38,543 nt of DNA from Eubacteriales bacterium (GCA_030523305.1 JAUNIY010000010.1:1-38543), one strand, 5' to 3'; positions 24,199 through 32,925 are shown, counted from the first letter of the stretch. Program-made: numbers and translations. The notes: generated by a model from the sequence alone, not told the origin.

Positions 24199-25470
24199 TT
24201 ACGCCTTCGGGGTGTAAACGCCCTCGCGCAGATACTTCTGCAGCTCTTCATGGCTCATATGATCGATATCAAGATAATCCAGCGTATACTTGGACTGGCC
24301 AGCCAGGTCACGCTTCAGCATGGTGGAAGCCAGCAGGATCATGGAATCGATAATCGGCGTCGCAACGTCGTACTTCTTGCCGAGCTGGCTCATCAGGTAA
24401 CAGCCAACCGGAACGTCCTCGGTAATGTAGCGGTTTTCCAGATCGAACGGACCATCGCCCCAGAAGTTCGGATAGTTTTCTTCATACGGTACAGCAAAAT
24501 CCGGACCCATGTATTCCTTGCCGTACATTGTAGTACGGGAGAAGAAGTCCTCATAGTTTACGGTGCACAGGCCAACTTCCATTGCCTTAGCAAGCGCCTT
24601 TTCCTCTTCCCAGAACTTTGCCTGAACCTCAGCAATCGCCGGACAAGCGCCAAATGCATACAGGGAGTAGTCTGCCTTGTTCTTGCCCAGAACAGTATCG
24701 AAGTTCTGCATGGTGGAAACTGCCAATACGGTGCCCGGAACATGGATAACCGGATTGACGTTGGACAGGTTAATATCAAGAACTGTATTGCCCTCGACAA
24801 AACCATGATGGAACTCTTCGCCCTTCTTGGAAATGGTCACTTCGCCCTCAGCGTCAATGATGGCATCGAATGCCGGGATGTAGTAAGCAGAAGCCAGGAA
24901 CTTATCGTTGTCCTTCATCGGGAGTGCACAGCCGCGGATGGTCGTGATGCGGTCCTCAACCTTGCATTCATTGGTAACAACGCCGCCGCGACGTACGACG
25001 CGGATGCCATACGGTGCGGTATACCAAGCGCCGACAACAACGTCCTTCGTGCAGCCCATCTCACGCATCAGCTTGCGGAAGATCAGGGTGCCGCAGTTAT
25101 CCGGCAGGATGTGGATGATCTGTCCATCCTCCAGCAGCGGGATCAATTCACGGAACAGGTTCTCATGAGCCAACGCAACAGTAGCGACAATAATGATGCC
25201 TGCTCCCTTAACTGCCTTTGCCATGTCGTCGGTCGCCAGCGCAACCTTTGCGATACCTCTGCGCTGATAACCGAAGAAGCTGAACTGATTGCCGCTCAGA
25301 GTAATGCCCGTCTTCTCAATATTGACGAAGTTTCTCTTTGCAAATGCCGGCTGATCCCAGATACGGACTTCTTTTCCTGCCAGAGCACAGTCAGCAGCCA
25401 TGGTCTTACCGACAGCGCCACCGCCCAGAACGGCAATTGGCATGTCCTTCAAATAACTTACATCTGCCAT
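24199..25470 (-). CDS. Opine (octopine/nopaline)-type NAD(P)-dependent dehydrogenase
   Basis: A 423-aa two-domain dehydrogenase. The Rossmann N-terminus has GGGAVG (16-21) and a conserved helix TMAADCALAGKEVRIWD. The C-terminal helical domain matches the octopine/nopaline dehydrogenase family (segments NVNPVIHVPGTVL, CTVNYEDFF and RYITEDVPVG: the catalytic-His and substrate region). Relatives reductively join an amino acid with an alpha-keto acid, or oxidise such opines. At 423 aa it is longer than many relatives (about 360-400). The start chosen is ATG at 25468-25470 after AAGGAGG; an open frame 17 codons longer is unsupported. It is controlled by tandem TetR-type operators and lies next to tetR-2 and the GRE operon. 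The true substrate is unknown. Confidence 0.87.
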   Translation of the reverse strand: MADVSYLKDMPIAVLGGGAVGKTMAADCALAGKEVRIWDQPAFAKRNFVNIEKTGITLSGNQFSFFGYQRRGIAKVALATDDMAKAVKGAGIIIVATVALAHENLFRELIPLLEDGQIIHILPDNCGTLIFRKLMREMGCTKDVVVGAWYTAPYGIRVVRRGGVVTNECKVEDRITTIRGCALPMKDNDKFLASAYYIPAFDAIIDAEGEVTISKKGEEFHHGFVEGNTVLDINLSNVNPVIHVPGTVLAVSTMQNFDTVLGKNKADYSLYAFGACPAIAEVQAKFWEEEKALAKAMEVGLCTVNYEDFFSRTTMYGKEYMGPDFAVPYEENYPNFWGDGPFDLENRYITEDVPVGCYLMSQLGKKYDVATPIIDSMILLASTMLKRDLAGQSKYTLDYLDIDHMSHEELQKYLREGVYTPKA

Positions 25471-25543
25471 GATATGGTCCTCCTTCAATTTCATGCCGGT
25501 TTCTCCGGCTTTCTGACTCAACTATTTCCAATCCTCTAGTTGA

Positions 25544-25570
25544 TGACCCTTGGTCATTGACCTGAGGTCA
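25544..25570. promoter_or_regulatory. Tandem TetR-type operators at the opine-type dehydrogenase
   Basis: Two 13-bp palindromes TGACCCTTGGTCA (25544-25556) and TGACCTGAGGTCA (25558-25570), 1 bp apart (14-bp repeat). The second abuts the -10 box, so bound repressor would block initiation. They match the TGACY-N3-RGTCA sites at both tetR promoters and at PFOR. Confidence 0.85.
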
Positions 25571-25598
25571 TTATATCTCCTGCGCCGGACTTTGTAAA
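25570..25598 (-). promoter_or_regulatory. Promoter of the opine-type dehydrogenase
   Basis: Minus strand: -35 TTTACA (25593-25598), 17 bp, -10 TATAAT (25570-25575), about 100 bases before the start codon. Tandem operators lie immediately downstream of the -10. Confidence 0.82.
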
Positions 25599-25687
25599 TA
25601 CACCAATTTTACCAAAATAATTTTAATATAATTGTGCACATCAACCAATTCTTTATTTTCAACCCCTCTATACTATTCAATTTGTCC

Positions 25688-25731
25688 AAAAAAGGCCTCT
25701 GCGTAAACTTTTCCTGTCTACCCAGAGGCCT
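25688..25731 (-). terminator. Terminator of tetR-2
   Basis: Stem AGGCCTCTG / CAGAGGCCT with TTTTTT on the minus strand, about 60 bases after the tetR-2 stop. The rest of 25599-25687 is AT-rich and shows nothing else. Confidence 0.9.
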
Positions 25732-25791
25732 ATGTTTTTCTGTTGTGTAACGATATGGCATGCTGTGGTGCGCTCTGCATCCGTCAGGCAA

Positions 25792-26412
25792 TTACTTCAT
25801 TAGGCCCAACGCCGTAATGCGGATGATATCTTCTATCATATCTACCAGGCTTCTGCCCTGTTCATCAAAGCACCACATGGCCTCAACGCCGACCATGGTA
25901 GAAAGCAGAATATCGGCGTAATACTCTGTCGGAAGCGAGGCGTCCAGCACCTGCTGCTTCTTGCCATCCTCTACGATCTTCATCAGGCACTGATATAACA
26001 TTCGATCACGGCTGTAAAAGTTTTTGCCCGGAAAATTAAAGTAATTGGAGATCATTGCCTTGACAATTCCCTTGCCGCGCTTTTCGTATTCTGTATAACA
26101 GAAACGCACAAAATAAGTCGCCATATACAAAAAGCTCTTCCCTTCAACCCATTGGATCGCTTTCTCATAAATTTTATCTGACTGTTCAAAGGTATATGCG
26201 ATAATCGCTTCCTTGGATTCAAAGTGCGTATAAAATGTCCCCTTCGCTACCTTGGCCTCCCGGGTGATGTCCTCGATATTGACATGATTAAATCCTTTTT
26301 CATTGATTTCCCGTACAGCTGCCTGGTATATCCTGTTTTTGGTCTCCATTGCCTGTAACTGCCGTTTTGTCAGACGAACCGTACGTTTCTTTTTCATCTG
26401 TCCATCCTCCAT
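25792..26412 (-). CDS. TetR-family repressor, paralogue 2 (TetR-2)
   Basis: A 206-aa TetR regulator. The HTH reads FNHVNIEDITREAKVAKGT and FYTHFESKEAI, followed by a helical ligand domain (RGKGIVKAMISNYFNFPGKN; AMWCFDEQGRSL). It is nearly collinear with TetR-1 (8066-8686), with the HTH recognition region almost unchanged, so both should read the same operator; the ligand domains differ more. The start chosen is ATG at 26410-26412 (MEDGQMKKK), 10 bases after AAGGAGG and giving the same length as the paralogue. The frame is open upstream to 26622 but those codons lie in the promoter and leader. It is placed between two targets carrying its predicted operator, the opine-type dehydrogenase and PFOR. 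Confidence 0.93.
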   Translation of the reverse strand: MEDGQMKKKRTVRLTKRQLQAMETKNRIYQAAVREINEKGFNHVNIEDITREAKVAKGTFYTHFESKEAIIAYTFEQSDKIYEKAIQWVEGKSFLYMATYFVRFCYTEYEKRGKGIVKAMISNYFNFPGKNFYSRDRMLYQCLMKIVEDGKKQQVLDASLPTEYYADILLSTMVGVEAMWCFDEQGRSLVDMIEDIIRITALGLMK

Positions 26413-26533
26413 GTTCAGCATCCCTCCTTTTTCAACACCTTCCCATTCAAATCCCTTTGTTGCAATCTGCGGATTTTTATTCCTGCCGCTCCGTTTTCTC
26501 TCTTCGCATGCAGATCGTAGGATTTTCCTGTTT

Positions 26534-26562
26534 AGTATATCGTAATTCTGACCGCGGGTCAA
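26534..26562 (-). promoter_or_regulatory. tetR-2 promoter with overlapping operator
   Basis: Minus strand: -35 TTGACC (26557-26562), 17 bp, -10 TATACT (26534-26539). The palindrome TGACCGCGGGTCA (26549-26561) covers the -35. The flanking bases match the tetR-1 promoter closely (TTTAGTATA-CGTAATT shared), showing that promoter and gene were duplicated together. Confidence 0.82.
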
Positions 26563-26665
26563 CCAATTCTCTGATGTTCCGGATCGTAGAAGAACAGAAA
26601 TTGTACGTTTTGCACATCTCATCGGAATTTAATTTGTCGATTTTGTAGAAATCACAAATTCTTCA

Positions 26666-26694
26666 TTGACAACGCAACGCAGTTTGATTATAAT
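26666..26694 (+). promoter_or_regulatory. nifJ: Strong promoter of PFOR
   Basis: Consensus -35 TTGACA (26666-26671), 17 bp, -10 TATAAT (26689-26694): both hexamers perfect, fitting a highly expressed central enzyme held by a repressor. Confidence 0.88.
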
Positions 26695-26710
26695 TGCAGT
26701 CAATAAACGT

Positions 26711-26737
26711 TGACTATAAGTCAATGAATTAAGGTCA
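26711..26737. promoter_or_regulatory. Tandem TetR-type operators at PFOR
   Basis: TGACTATAAGTCA (26711-26723, extended to a 15-bp palindrome by flanking T and A) and the weaker TGAATTAAGGTCA (26725-26737), 1 bp apart as at the opine-type dehydrogenase. They lie just downstream of the predicted transcription start. Confidence 0.8.
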
Positions 26738-26818
26738 GTTAATTCTATTCTTTGTCCTGTTTACTTCATCATGGCGTTGTTCAAACACGGCAAGCAATTT
26801 TTAAGGAGGATGAATTGT

Positions 26819-29800
26819 ATGGCTAAAAAAATTGAAATCATGGACGGCAACCAGGCGGCTGCGTATGTCTCATACGCATTCACAGAGGTTGCGGGTATTT
26901 TCCCGATCACTCCGTCCTCTCCGATGGCTGAACATGTAGACGATTGGGCGGCAAATGGTAAGAAAAACATCTTTGGCCAGCCGGTACATGTTGTTGAAAT
27001 GCAGTCCGAGGGCGGCGCAGCCGGTACCGTTCATGGCTCTCTGCAGTCCGGTGCTCTGACCACTACATACACTGCATCACAGGGCCTGCTGCTGATGATC
27101 CCGAATATGTACAAAATCGCAGGCGAAATGCTTCCAGGCGTATTCCACGTTTCCGCCCGTACCCTTTCCGCGCACGCGCTTTCCATTTTCGGCGATCATT
27201 CCGACGTCATGGCATGCCGCAATACTGGCTTTGCAATGCTGGCCTCCTCTTCCCCACAGGAAGTTATGGATTTGGGCGCAGTTGCTCACTTGACTGCAAT
27301 CGACCAGCGCATGGCTATGATGCACTTTTTCGATGGCTTCCGCACCTCTCACGAAATCCAGAAAATCGAAGCTCTTGATTACGAGGATCTCCGCCCGCTG
27401 GTGAACATGGAATCTCTCAAGGCATTCCGCAAGCATGCGCTGAATCCGGAGCACCCCTCCACCCGCGGCACCACCGTAAATCCGGACATCTTCTTCCAGT
27501 GTCGTGAAGCATGTAATACCAAGGTTTCCGCTATTCCGGCAGCGGTTGAGCATTACATGGAAGAAGTAGGCAAAATTACCGGCCGTCCACATAAATTGTT
27601 CGATTACTATGGCGCAGAGGATGCAGAATATGTTATTATTTTGATGGGCTCCGCAGCAGAAACCGCCTCTGAAGCCGTTGACTATCTGATGGCAAAAGGC
27701 GAAAAGGTTGGCATGATCAATGTCCATCTGTATCGTCCGTTCTCGGCCGAGCATTTCTTAAAGGCTCTTCCGGCAACCGCCAAGAAAATTGCTGTTCTGG
27801 ATCGCACCAAGGAGCCGGGCGCGATGGGTGAACCACTGTATCAGGACGTATGCGCTATCTTCAAGGAAATGGGCAGCAATCTGCTGATCGTCGGTGGCCG
27901 TTACGGTCTGTCCTCCAAAGATACAACACCCGGACAAATTGTTTCTGTATTTGAGAACCTCAAGCGGGATACGCCGAAAAACAACTTTACCATCGGCATT
28001 ATCGACGACGTAACCCATACGTCCCTGCCAGTTGTTCCGGAGCCGCAGCTCCCTACCGAAGGGCTGACCAGCGCCGAATTCTGGGGCATGGGTTCCGACG
28101 GTACGGTCGGCGCAAACAAGAATTCCATCAAGATTATCGGTCATGCAACCGATCTATACTGTCAGGCTTATTTTGTATATGACTCCAAGAAATCCGGCGG
28201 TCTGACACAGTCTCATCTGCGTTTCGGCAAAAACCCGATCCGTTCTCCATATTTGGTCACCTCTGCTGACTTTGTTGCATGCCATAATCCGTCCTATGTC
28301 AATCAGTATGATATGGTAGCTGGATTGAAAGAGGGCGGTACGTTCCTGCTGAACTGTCAATGGACAAAAGAGCAGCTGAATGAAAAACTACCGGCTTCTA
28401 TGAAGCGTGCGCTGGCTGCCAAAAAAGCCAAATTCTATATCATCAATGCCATTGACATTGCCCGCGGCCTCGGCCTTGGCAACCGTACCAACACCATCCT
28501 CCAAGCATCTTTCTTCAAACTGACTGGCGTTATTCCGATCGACCAAGCAGTTGCCGAAATGAAGGAAGCAATTTACAAGTCTTACTTCAAGAAGAAGGGA
28601 CAAGCTGTTGTGGATATGAACAATGCTTCCATTGACCATGGCATCAACGAGCTGGTAGAGGTAGAGATTCCGGCATCCTGGGCAACTGCTAAAGATGCTC
28701 CGCAGGAAGAAAATGTTCCGGCATTCATCAAGGAGATTGTCGCTCCGATGAACCGTCAGGAAGGCAATGCGTTGACTGTAGGCCAGATGATGAAGTATGG
28801 GCTTGAGGACGGCACCTGGCCTGCTGGCACTTCCCAATATGAAAAGCGCGGTGCGGCCGTTGAAGTCCCCTTCTGGGATAAAGACGCCTGCATCCAGTGC
28901 AACCAATGTGCATATGTCTGCCCGCACGCCGCAATCCGTCCAATCCTGCTGGACAAAGCAGAAGCTGCAGCCGCTCCAGAAGGATTCGCCACGGTTCAGG
29001 CAAAGGGGGCAGGCCTAGATAAATATCAGTTCCGCATGCAGATTTCTCCCTATGACTGCACTGGCTGCGGCAGCTGTGTCAATGTATGCCCAATGAGCGC
29101 AAACCAGGCCCTGTCCATGACGCCGCTCTCTATTCAGCTGAAAGAAGCTGCAAATTGGACTTACGCTGTGGAAGAAGTTTCTATCAAAAAGGATGCAGTC
29201 AATGCCAAGTCCGTCAAGAATTCTCAGTTCGCGAAACCGTACTTTGAGTTTTCCGGTGCATGCGCGGGCTGCGGCGAAACTCCGTACATCAAGCTGGTCA
29301 CGCAGCTGTTTGGCGACCGCATGTATGTTGCCAACGCTTCCGGTTGCTCGTCTGCTTACGGCGGCTCCACCCCGTCTTCTCCATACACCACAGATAAGAA
29401 GGGCTACGGCCCAGCTTGGGCTATGTCTCTGTTTGAAGACAACGCAGAATACGCTTACGGTTACCTGCTCGGCCAGGAAGCTGTAAAATCTCAAGTTGTT
29501 GCCGCAGCAGAAAAACTGATTGAAAAGGGCATTGCCGTGGATGCTGCGAAGGCATACCTGGAAAAGGGCAACATTGCTGACGAGTCTCGCGACGTAAGCG
29601 ACGCACTGCTGGCTGCTCTCGAAAACGAGACCTGTGAAGAAGCGGCCTTTATCCGCCAGAACAAGGAATACCTGACCAAAAAGAGCGTCTGGGCATTCGG
29701 CGGCGACGGTTGGGCCTACGACATCGGTTACGGTGGTCTGGATCATGTTCTGGCATCCGGCAAGGACATCAACGTGCTGGTTTTGGACACGGAAGTTTAC

Positions 29801-30328
29801 TCTAATACCGGCGGCCAGGCTTCTAAATCCACGGCAACGGGCGCAATTGCCAAATTCTCCGCAGGCGGTAAGGCTACCAAGAAAAAGGACCTCGGCCTGA
29901 TGGCAATGAGCTATGGCTATGTATATGTTGCCCAGGTAGCGATGGGCGCTGATCAAGCACAGACCTTGAAGGCAATCCGTGAAGCAGAAGCATATAACGG
30001 TCCGTCCCTTGTTATCTGCTACTGCCCGTGCATTGAACATGGCATGAAGCGCGGCATGGGCCTGAGCCAGCAGGCGGAAAAAGACGCCGTACAGTCCGGT
30101 TACTGGCAGCTGTACCGGTACAATCCGGAGCTGAAAGAAGAAGGCAAGAATCCGTTCATCCTGGATTACACCAAGGAGCCGGACGGCGACTTCCAGAAGT
30201 TTATCAAGGGCCAGAACCGTTATGCTTCCCTGCAGCTGTCCTTCCCGGAAAAAGCGGAAACGCTATATGCCAAGGCAGAGCAGGACGCAAAAAACCGATT
30301 TGCCAGCTACCAAGAGATGGCAAAATAA
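26819..30328 (+). CDS. nifJ: Pyruvate:ferredoxin (flavodoxin) oxidoreductase, single-chain
   Basis: A 1169-aa homodimer-type PFOR that oxidises pyruvate with CoA to acetyl-CoA, CO2 and reduced ferredoxin. Domain order: N-terminal pyrimidine-binding domain (GIFPITPSSPMAEHVDDWA, RTLSAHALSIFGDHSDV), transketolase-C-like middle, gamma domain (FWGMGSDGTVGANKNSIK), two [4Fe-4S] motifs CIQCNQCAYVCP and CTGCGSCVNVCP, then the TPP domain with the third cluster (CAGCGETPY), GCSSAYGG and the GDGWAYDIG Mg/TPP site. The length is standard. The start chosen is ATG at 26819 after AAGGAGG; an open frame 16 codons longer is not supported. It is followed by the LUD gene in the same transcript. Repression by the TetR pair is predicted from its operators. 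Confidence 0.97.
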   Translation: MAKKIEIMDGNQAAAYVSYAFTEVAGIFPITPSSPMAEHVDDWAANGKKNIFGQPVHVVEMQSEGGAAGTVHGSLQSGALTTTYTASQGLLLMIPNMYKIAGEMLPGVFHVSARTLSAHALSIFGDHSDVMACRNTGFAMLASSSPQEVMDLGAVAHLTAIDQRMAMMHFFDGFRTSHEIQKIEALDYEDLRPLVNMESLKAFRKHALNPEHPSTRGTTVNPDIFFQCREACNTKVSAIPAAVEHYMEEVGKITGRPHKLFDYYGAEDAEYVIILMGSAAETASEAVDYLMAKGEKVGMINVHLYRPFSAEHFLKALPATAKKIAVLDRTKEPGAMGEPLYQDVCAIFKEMGSNLLIVGGRYGLSSKDTTPGQIVSVFENLKRDTPKNNFTIGIIDDVTHTSLPVVPEPQLPTEGLTSAEFWGMGSDGTVGANKNSIKIIGHATDLYCQAYFVYDSKKSGGLTQSHLRFGKNPIRSPYLVTSADFVACHNPSYVNQYDMVAGLKEGGTFLLNCQWTKEQLNEKLPASMKRALAAKKAKFYIINAIDIARGLGLGNRTNTILQASFFKLTGVIPIDQAVAEMKEAIYKSYFKKKGQAVVDMNNASIDHGINELVEVEIPASWATAKDAPQEENVPAFIKEIVAPMNRQEGNALTVGQMMKYGLEDGTWPAGTSQYEKRGAAVEVPFWDKDACIQCNQCAYVCPHAAIRPILLDKAEAAAAPEGFATVQAKGAGLDKYQFRMQISPYDCTGCGSCVNVCPMSANQALSMTPLSIQLKEAANWTYAVEEVSIKKDAVNAKSVKNSQFAKPYFEFSGACAGCGETPYIKLVTQLFGDRMYVANASGCSSAYGGSTPSSPYTTDKKGYGPAWAMSLFEDNAEYAYGYLLGQEAVKSQVVAAAEKLIEKGIAVDAAKAYLEKGNIADESRDVSDALLAALENETCEEAAFIRQNKEYLTKKSVWAFGGDGWAYDIGYGGLDHVLASGKDINVLVLDTEVYSNTGGQASKSTATGAIAKFSAGGKATKKKDLGLMAMSYGYVYVAQVAMGADQAQTLKAIREAEAYNGPSLVICYCPCIEHGMKRGMGLSQQAEKDAVQSGYWQLYRYNPELKEEGKNPFILDYTKEPDGDFQKFIKGQNRYASLQLSFPEKAETLYAKAEQDAKNRFASYQEMAK

Positions 30329-30354
30329 TCGCACATATCATCTTCCTATATAAA

Positions 30355-30385
30355 ATGGGTGGGTCGCCGTATGCGATCCACCCAT
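30355..30385 (+). other. Hairpin between PFOR and the LUD-domain gene
   Basis: Stem ATGGGTGG-TCGC / GCGA-CCACCCAT (one bulge or mismatch), loop about 4-5 bases, no immediate T-run (CTATCCACTATTTTAG). Probably a partial terminator or RNA-stabilising element that lowers downstream expression relative to PFOR. Confidence 0.55.
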
Positions 30386-30425
30386 CTATCCACTATTTTA
30401 GATTTTCTACAAGGAGCTGAAGGCT

Positions 30426-31052
30426 ATGGATTGGACCAAACTAAAAAGGAATTTTGAAAACCGTGGTTTTTCCATCCGATATTTTGAAACCGGTGTGGAT
30501 GCCGTTGCATATCTTGCTGCGCAAACCGCAGGAAAAACGGTCTCCTTCGGCGGTTCTGTCACGTTAGAACAGCTTTCTGTTTATGAAGCATTGCAAAACA
30601 GCGCGCAGGTACATTGGCACTGGAAGGGTGATGGCTATGTGCAAACCCCTTCTGTCTATATTACATCTGCCAACGCCATTGCCGAAACCGGCGAAATCGT
30701 CAACATCGACGGTGCTGGCAACCGCGTTTCTGCCACGCTATATGGGCCAAAAGAAGTTTTCTTTGTCTGCGGTACCAACAAAGTCATGCCAGACCTTGCC
30801 GCTGCAATCGACCGCGCACAGAACATCGCCGCACCCAAAAACGCGATGCGTTTGTTCGGCAATGCCGACGGTGGTGCAGTCTGTATCGATGAACACGATC
30901 CGATCCCGGCCTGTACTGCCGCAGGCGGCAAGGAATGCTATCATTGCAAAGCGCCAAACAGTATTTGCCGTGCAATTGTCATCCACCAAGGGCCTATGCG
31001 TTCCCAGGACCGTTGCGAGTTGATCCTGATCAACGAAGAGCTTGGCTTTTGA
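30426..31052 (+). CDS. LUD-domain protein (LutC/YkgG-like)
   Basis: A 208-aa LUD-domain (DUF162) protein: TVSFGGSVTLEQL, the conserved TSANAIAETGEIVNIDGAGNR split by VYI, and VFFVCGTNKVMPDLAAAIDR. LutC is part of the LutABC lactate-oxidising complex, but lutA and lutB are absent here; stand-alone LUD proteins are common in anaerobes next to redox genes and are of unknown function. A Cys-containing C-terminal stretch (CYHCKAPNSIC) could bind metal. The start ATG follows AAGGAGC. It lies 97 bases after PFOR, in the same direction. Confidence 0.85.
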   Translation: MDWTKLKRNFENRGFSIRYFETGVDAVAYLAAQTAGKTVSFGGSVTLEQLSVYEALQNSAQVHWHWKGDGYVQTPSVYITSANAIAETGEIVNIDGAGNRVSATLYGPKEVFFVCGTNKVMPDLAAAIDRAQNIAAPKNAMRLFGNADGGAVCIDEHDPIPACTAAGGKECYHCKAPNSICRAIVIHQGPMRSQDRCELILINEELGF

Positions 31053-31067
31053 TCGCTTCTTGAAATC

Positions 31068-31097
31068 AAAAAAACAGCCTACCAGAGACTGTTTTTT
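31068..31097. terminator. Bidirectional terminator between LUD and sigma-54 activator genes
   Basis: Stem AAAAAACAG / CTGTTTTTT flanked by A- and T-runs on both strands, between convergent genes ending at 31052 and 31102. Confidence 0.8.
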
Positions 31098-31101
31098 CCT
31101 T

Positions 31102-32835
31102 TTACATATTCCGGAAGTGTTCTATATCAATGTTGTATTTTTTAATGCGGTATTGCAGGTTTTGCCGACTCATTTGCAATGCACGTGCAGATTCGGATAT
31201 GTTCCCTCTGTGCTGCTGCAGCACCCTGCAAATGCTGTTATATTCAATATCACGGATTGCATGATGCAGCGTGCCCGTACCGGCTGTCGCCCTAACAGGC
31301 TCTTGCGCAATAGCAACTGATTCCGTTTCCTCATGAAAAATATGCTCTGGGATATATTCCGTTGTAATCACAGACATATCGTCGGGCAGGATATTCATCG
31401 CATGTTCAATGGCATGCTGTAACTCCCTTACATTGCCTGGCCATGCATAGGTATAAAAACGTTCCAAAACAGCCTGATCAACATCGCGGACATTTCGTAC
31501 CATTGTTTCGTTGCACCGCATGATATAGGTTTTCGCTAGAATCGGAATATCTTCTCTGCGTTCCCGCAGTGGCGGGATGTTGATATTCACTACTCCCAGA
31601 CGATAGAACAGGTCTCTCCGGAGCTTATTTTCTTCGATTGCCTGATAGGGAGGGATGTTGATGTTGGATAGGACACGGACATTGACGCAGATTTCAGACG
31701 AACCGCCGACGCGGCGTACCATGCCATCCTGTAGCACACGCAGCAGCTTCGCCTGCAGGCTGATGTTCATGGAATTGATCTCGTCGAGCAGCAATGTGCC
31801 TCCGTCTGCCTGCTCAAACAATCCCGGCCTGCGTTCTGCACCGGTATAAGCTCCCTTTTCTGTACCAAATAACAAGCTTTCCAGCAAATTTTCGGGAATT
31901 GCCGCACAGTTGATAGCCAAAAACGGGCCATCTGCACGTTTGCTTGCGTTATGGATGCTTTGCGCAAAAAGCTCCTTGCCCGTGCCTGTCTCGCCATACA
32001 GCATAACGGAGGAATCTGTCTGGGCAACCTGCCTACAGCGTGATACCGCCTTGTTCATAGCTGCGCTGATATGAATGATATCGTCAAACCGATACTTTGC
32101 ATTCAGCGTATTTTCTAACCGCCCCTTCCCGCTTGTATTTTTTGTGCGCAGCTTTTCCCGCAGCTCTATGATCTGTTTATGCAGGTCATCTACTGTGCTC
32201 CAATCCTCCATGATACTGAAACCGCCCAACACTTGACCATTTTGTACGATTGGATAATTGTTAGAAACCGTATCAATATCCTTTCCATAACGCGTGGTGT
32301 AATATTGGCGGTGGTTGAGTTTTGGCCGTTTCGTGCGAATAACCTCGGGGATATTCATTTCCGATTCATCGCGCATGTGATATACTTTAGATACATTTTC
32401 ACCCAAAATATCCTTTGTTTCTATGGATTCCATTTTGATCTGTGCGTCATTCAGCAGGAAAATGCGGCTCTCCGCGTCACAAAGTATCACAGCTTCACTC
32501 ATCTGGTTGACAATATTCATCAACATATCATGGCAGGCATCCTGTGTTGCATCGCGGAACACAATGAGCTGTGCGCCATGCGGTAAATCAGCTACCTCCG
32601 GCGACGGACAGCGCATCAAATATTCCCCAAACGCAACATTTGCATAGATCGGGCATTCTGATTCCACCGAAAGTGGCAGCGCCAATTCAGAAAGCACACG
32701 GCCTTTTAATTTTCCCTCTCCATGAAGGAGCCGGTCTCCCGTTTCATTGACAACCAAAATCTTCCCTTCCTCTGAAAGCACCAGTGCCCCCAGACCGCAC
32801 TGTGATAATATCGTTAATATATCCTGATAATGCAT
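31102..32835 (-). CDS. Sigma-54-dependent enhancer-binding activator 1 (PAS, AAA+, Fis-HTH)
   Basis: A 577-aa activator of RpoN-type promoters. Residues 1-100 form a sensor module; a PAS domain starts near 105 (VNQMSEAVILCDAESRIFLLN). The AAA+ core has Walker A GETGTGKE (281-288), the sigma-54 contact loop GAYTGA (328-333; Tyr instead of the usual Phe), Walker B LLLDEI (348-353) and NVRELQHAIEHA. The C-terminal Fis-like HTH is SESARALQMSRQNLQYRIKKY. There is no receiver domain, so it should sense a ligand directly. The start chosen is ATG at 32833-32835, about 9 bases after GGGAG and aligned with its paralogue at 36035; longer in-frame starts run through the promoter. It is divergent from rpoN. 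Confidence 0.94.
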   Translation of the reverse strand: MHYQDILTILSQCGLGALVLSEEGKILVVNETGDRLLHGEGKLKGRVLSELALPLSVESECPIYANVAFGEYLMRCPSPEVADLPHGAQLIVFRDATQDACHDMLMNIVNQMSEAVILCDAESRIFLLNDAQIKMESIETKDILGENVSKVYHMRDESEMNIPEVIRTKRPKLNHRQYYTTRYGKDIDTVSNNYPIVQNGQVLGGFSIMEDWSTVDDLHKQIIELREKLRTKNTSGKGRLENTLNAKYRFDDIIHISAAMNKAVSRCRQVAQTDSSVMLYGETGTGKELFAQSIHNASKRADGPFLAINCAAIPENLLESLLFGTEKGAYTGAERRPGLFEQADGGTLLLDEINSMNISLQAKLLRVLQDGMVRRVGGSSEICVNVRVLSNINIPPYQAIEENKLRRDLFYRLGVVNINIPPLRERREDIPILAKTYIMRCNETMVRNVRDVDQAVLERFYTYAWPGNVRELQHAIEHAMNILPDDMSVITTEYIPEHIFHEETESVAIAQEPVRATAGTGTLHHAIRDIEYNSICRVLQQHRGNISESARALQMSRQNLQYRIKKYNIDIEHFRNM

Positions 32836-32896
32836 ACGAACCATCTCCCTTTGGTTTGGATAGCCAAACGACTGCATGTTACAACAATTTTGCTTT

Positions 32897-32925
32897 ATCA
32901 TACAACATTCCAACCGAGTATTCAA
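32897..32925 (-). promoter_or_regulatory. Promoter of activator 1
   Basis: Minus strand: -35 TTGAAT (32920-32925), 17 bp, -10 TATGAT (32897-32902), about 60 bases upstream of the chosen start; this supports the shorter reading of the gene. Confidence 0.65.

Larger units (their letters stand above)
26413..26818. other. Divergent control region, tetR-2 / PFOR
   Basis: It holds the tetR-2 leader (about 120 bases), the tetR-2 promoter/operator, the PFOR promoter and tandem operator pair, and a PFOR leader of about 115 bases. No additional gene is seen. Confidence 0.6.

Noticed and set aside
24163..25539. 458-aa plus-strand open frame opposite the opine-type dehydrogenase
   Set aside because: Antisense shadow of a clearly conserved gene; its translation has no family features and no ribosome site.
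29015..30040. 341-aa minus-strand open frame inside PFOR
   Set aside because: Shadow of the PFOR TPP domain; no ribosome site or family match.
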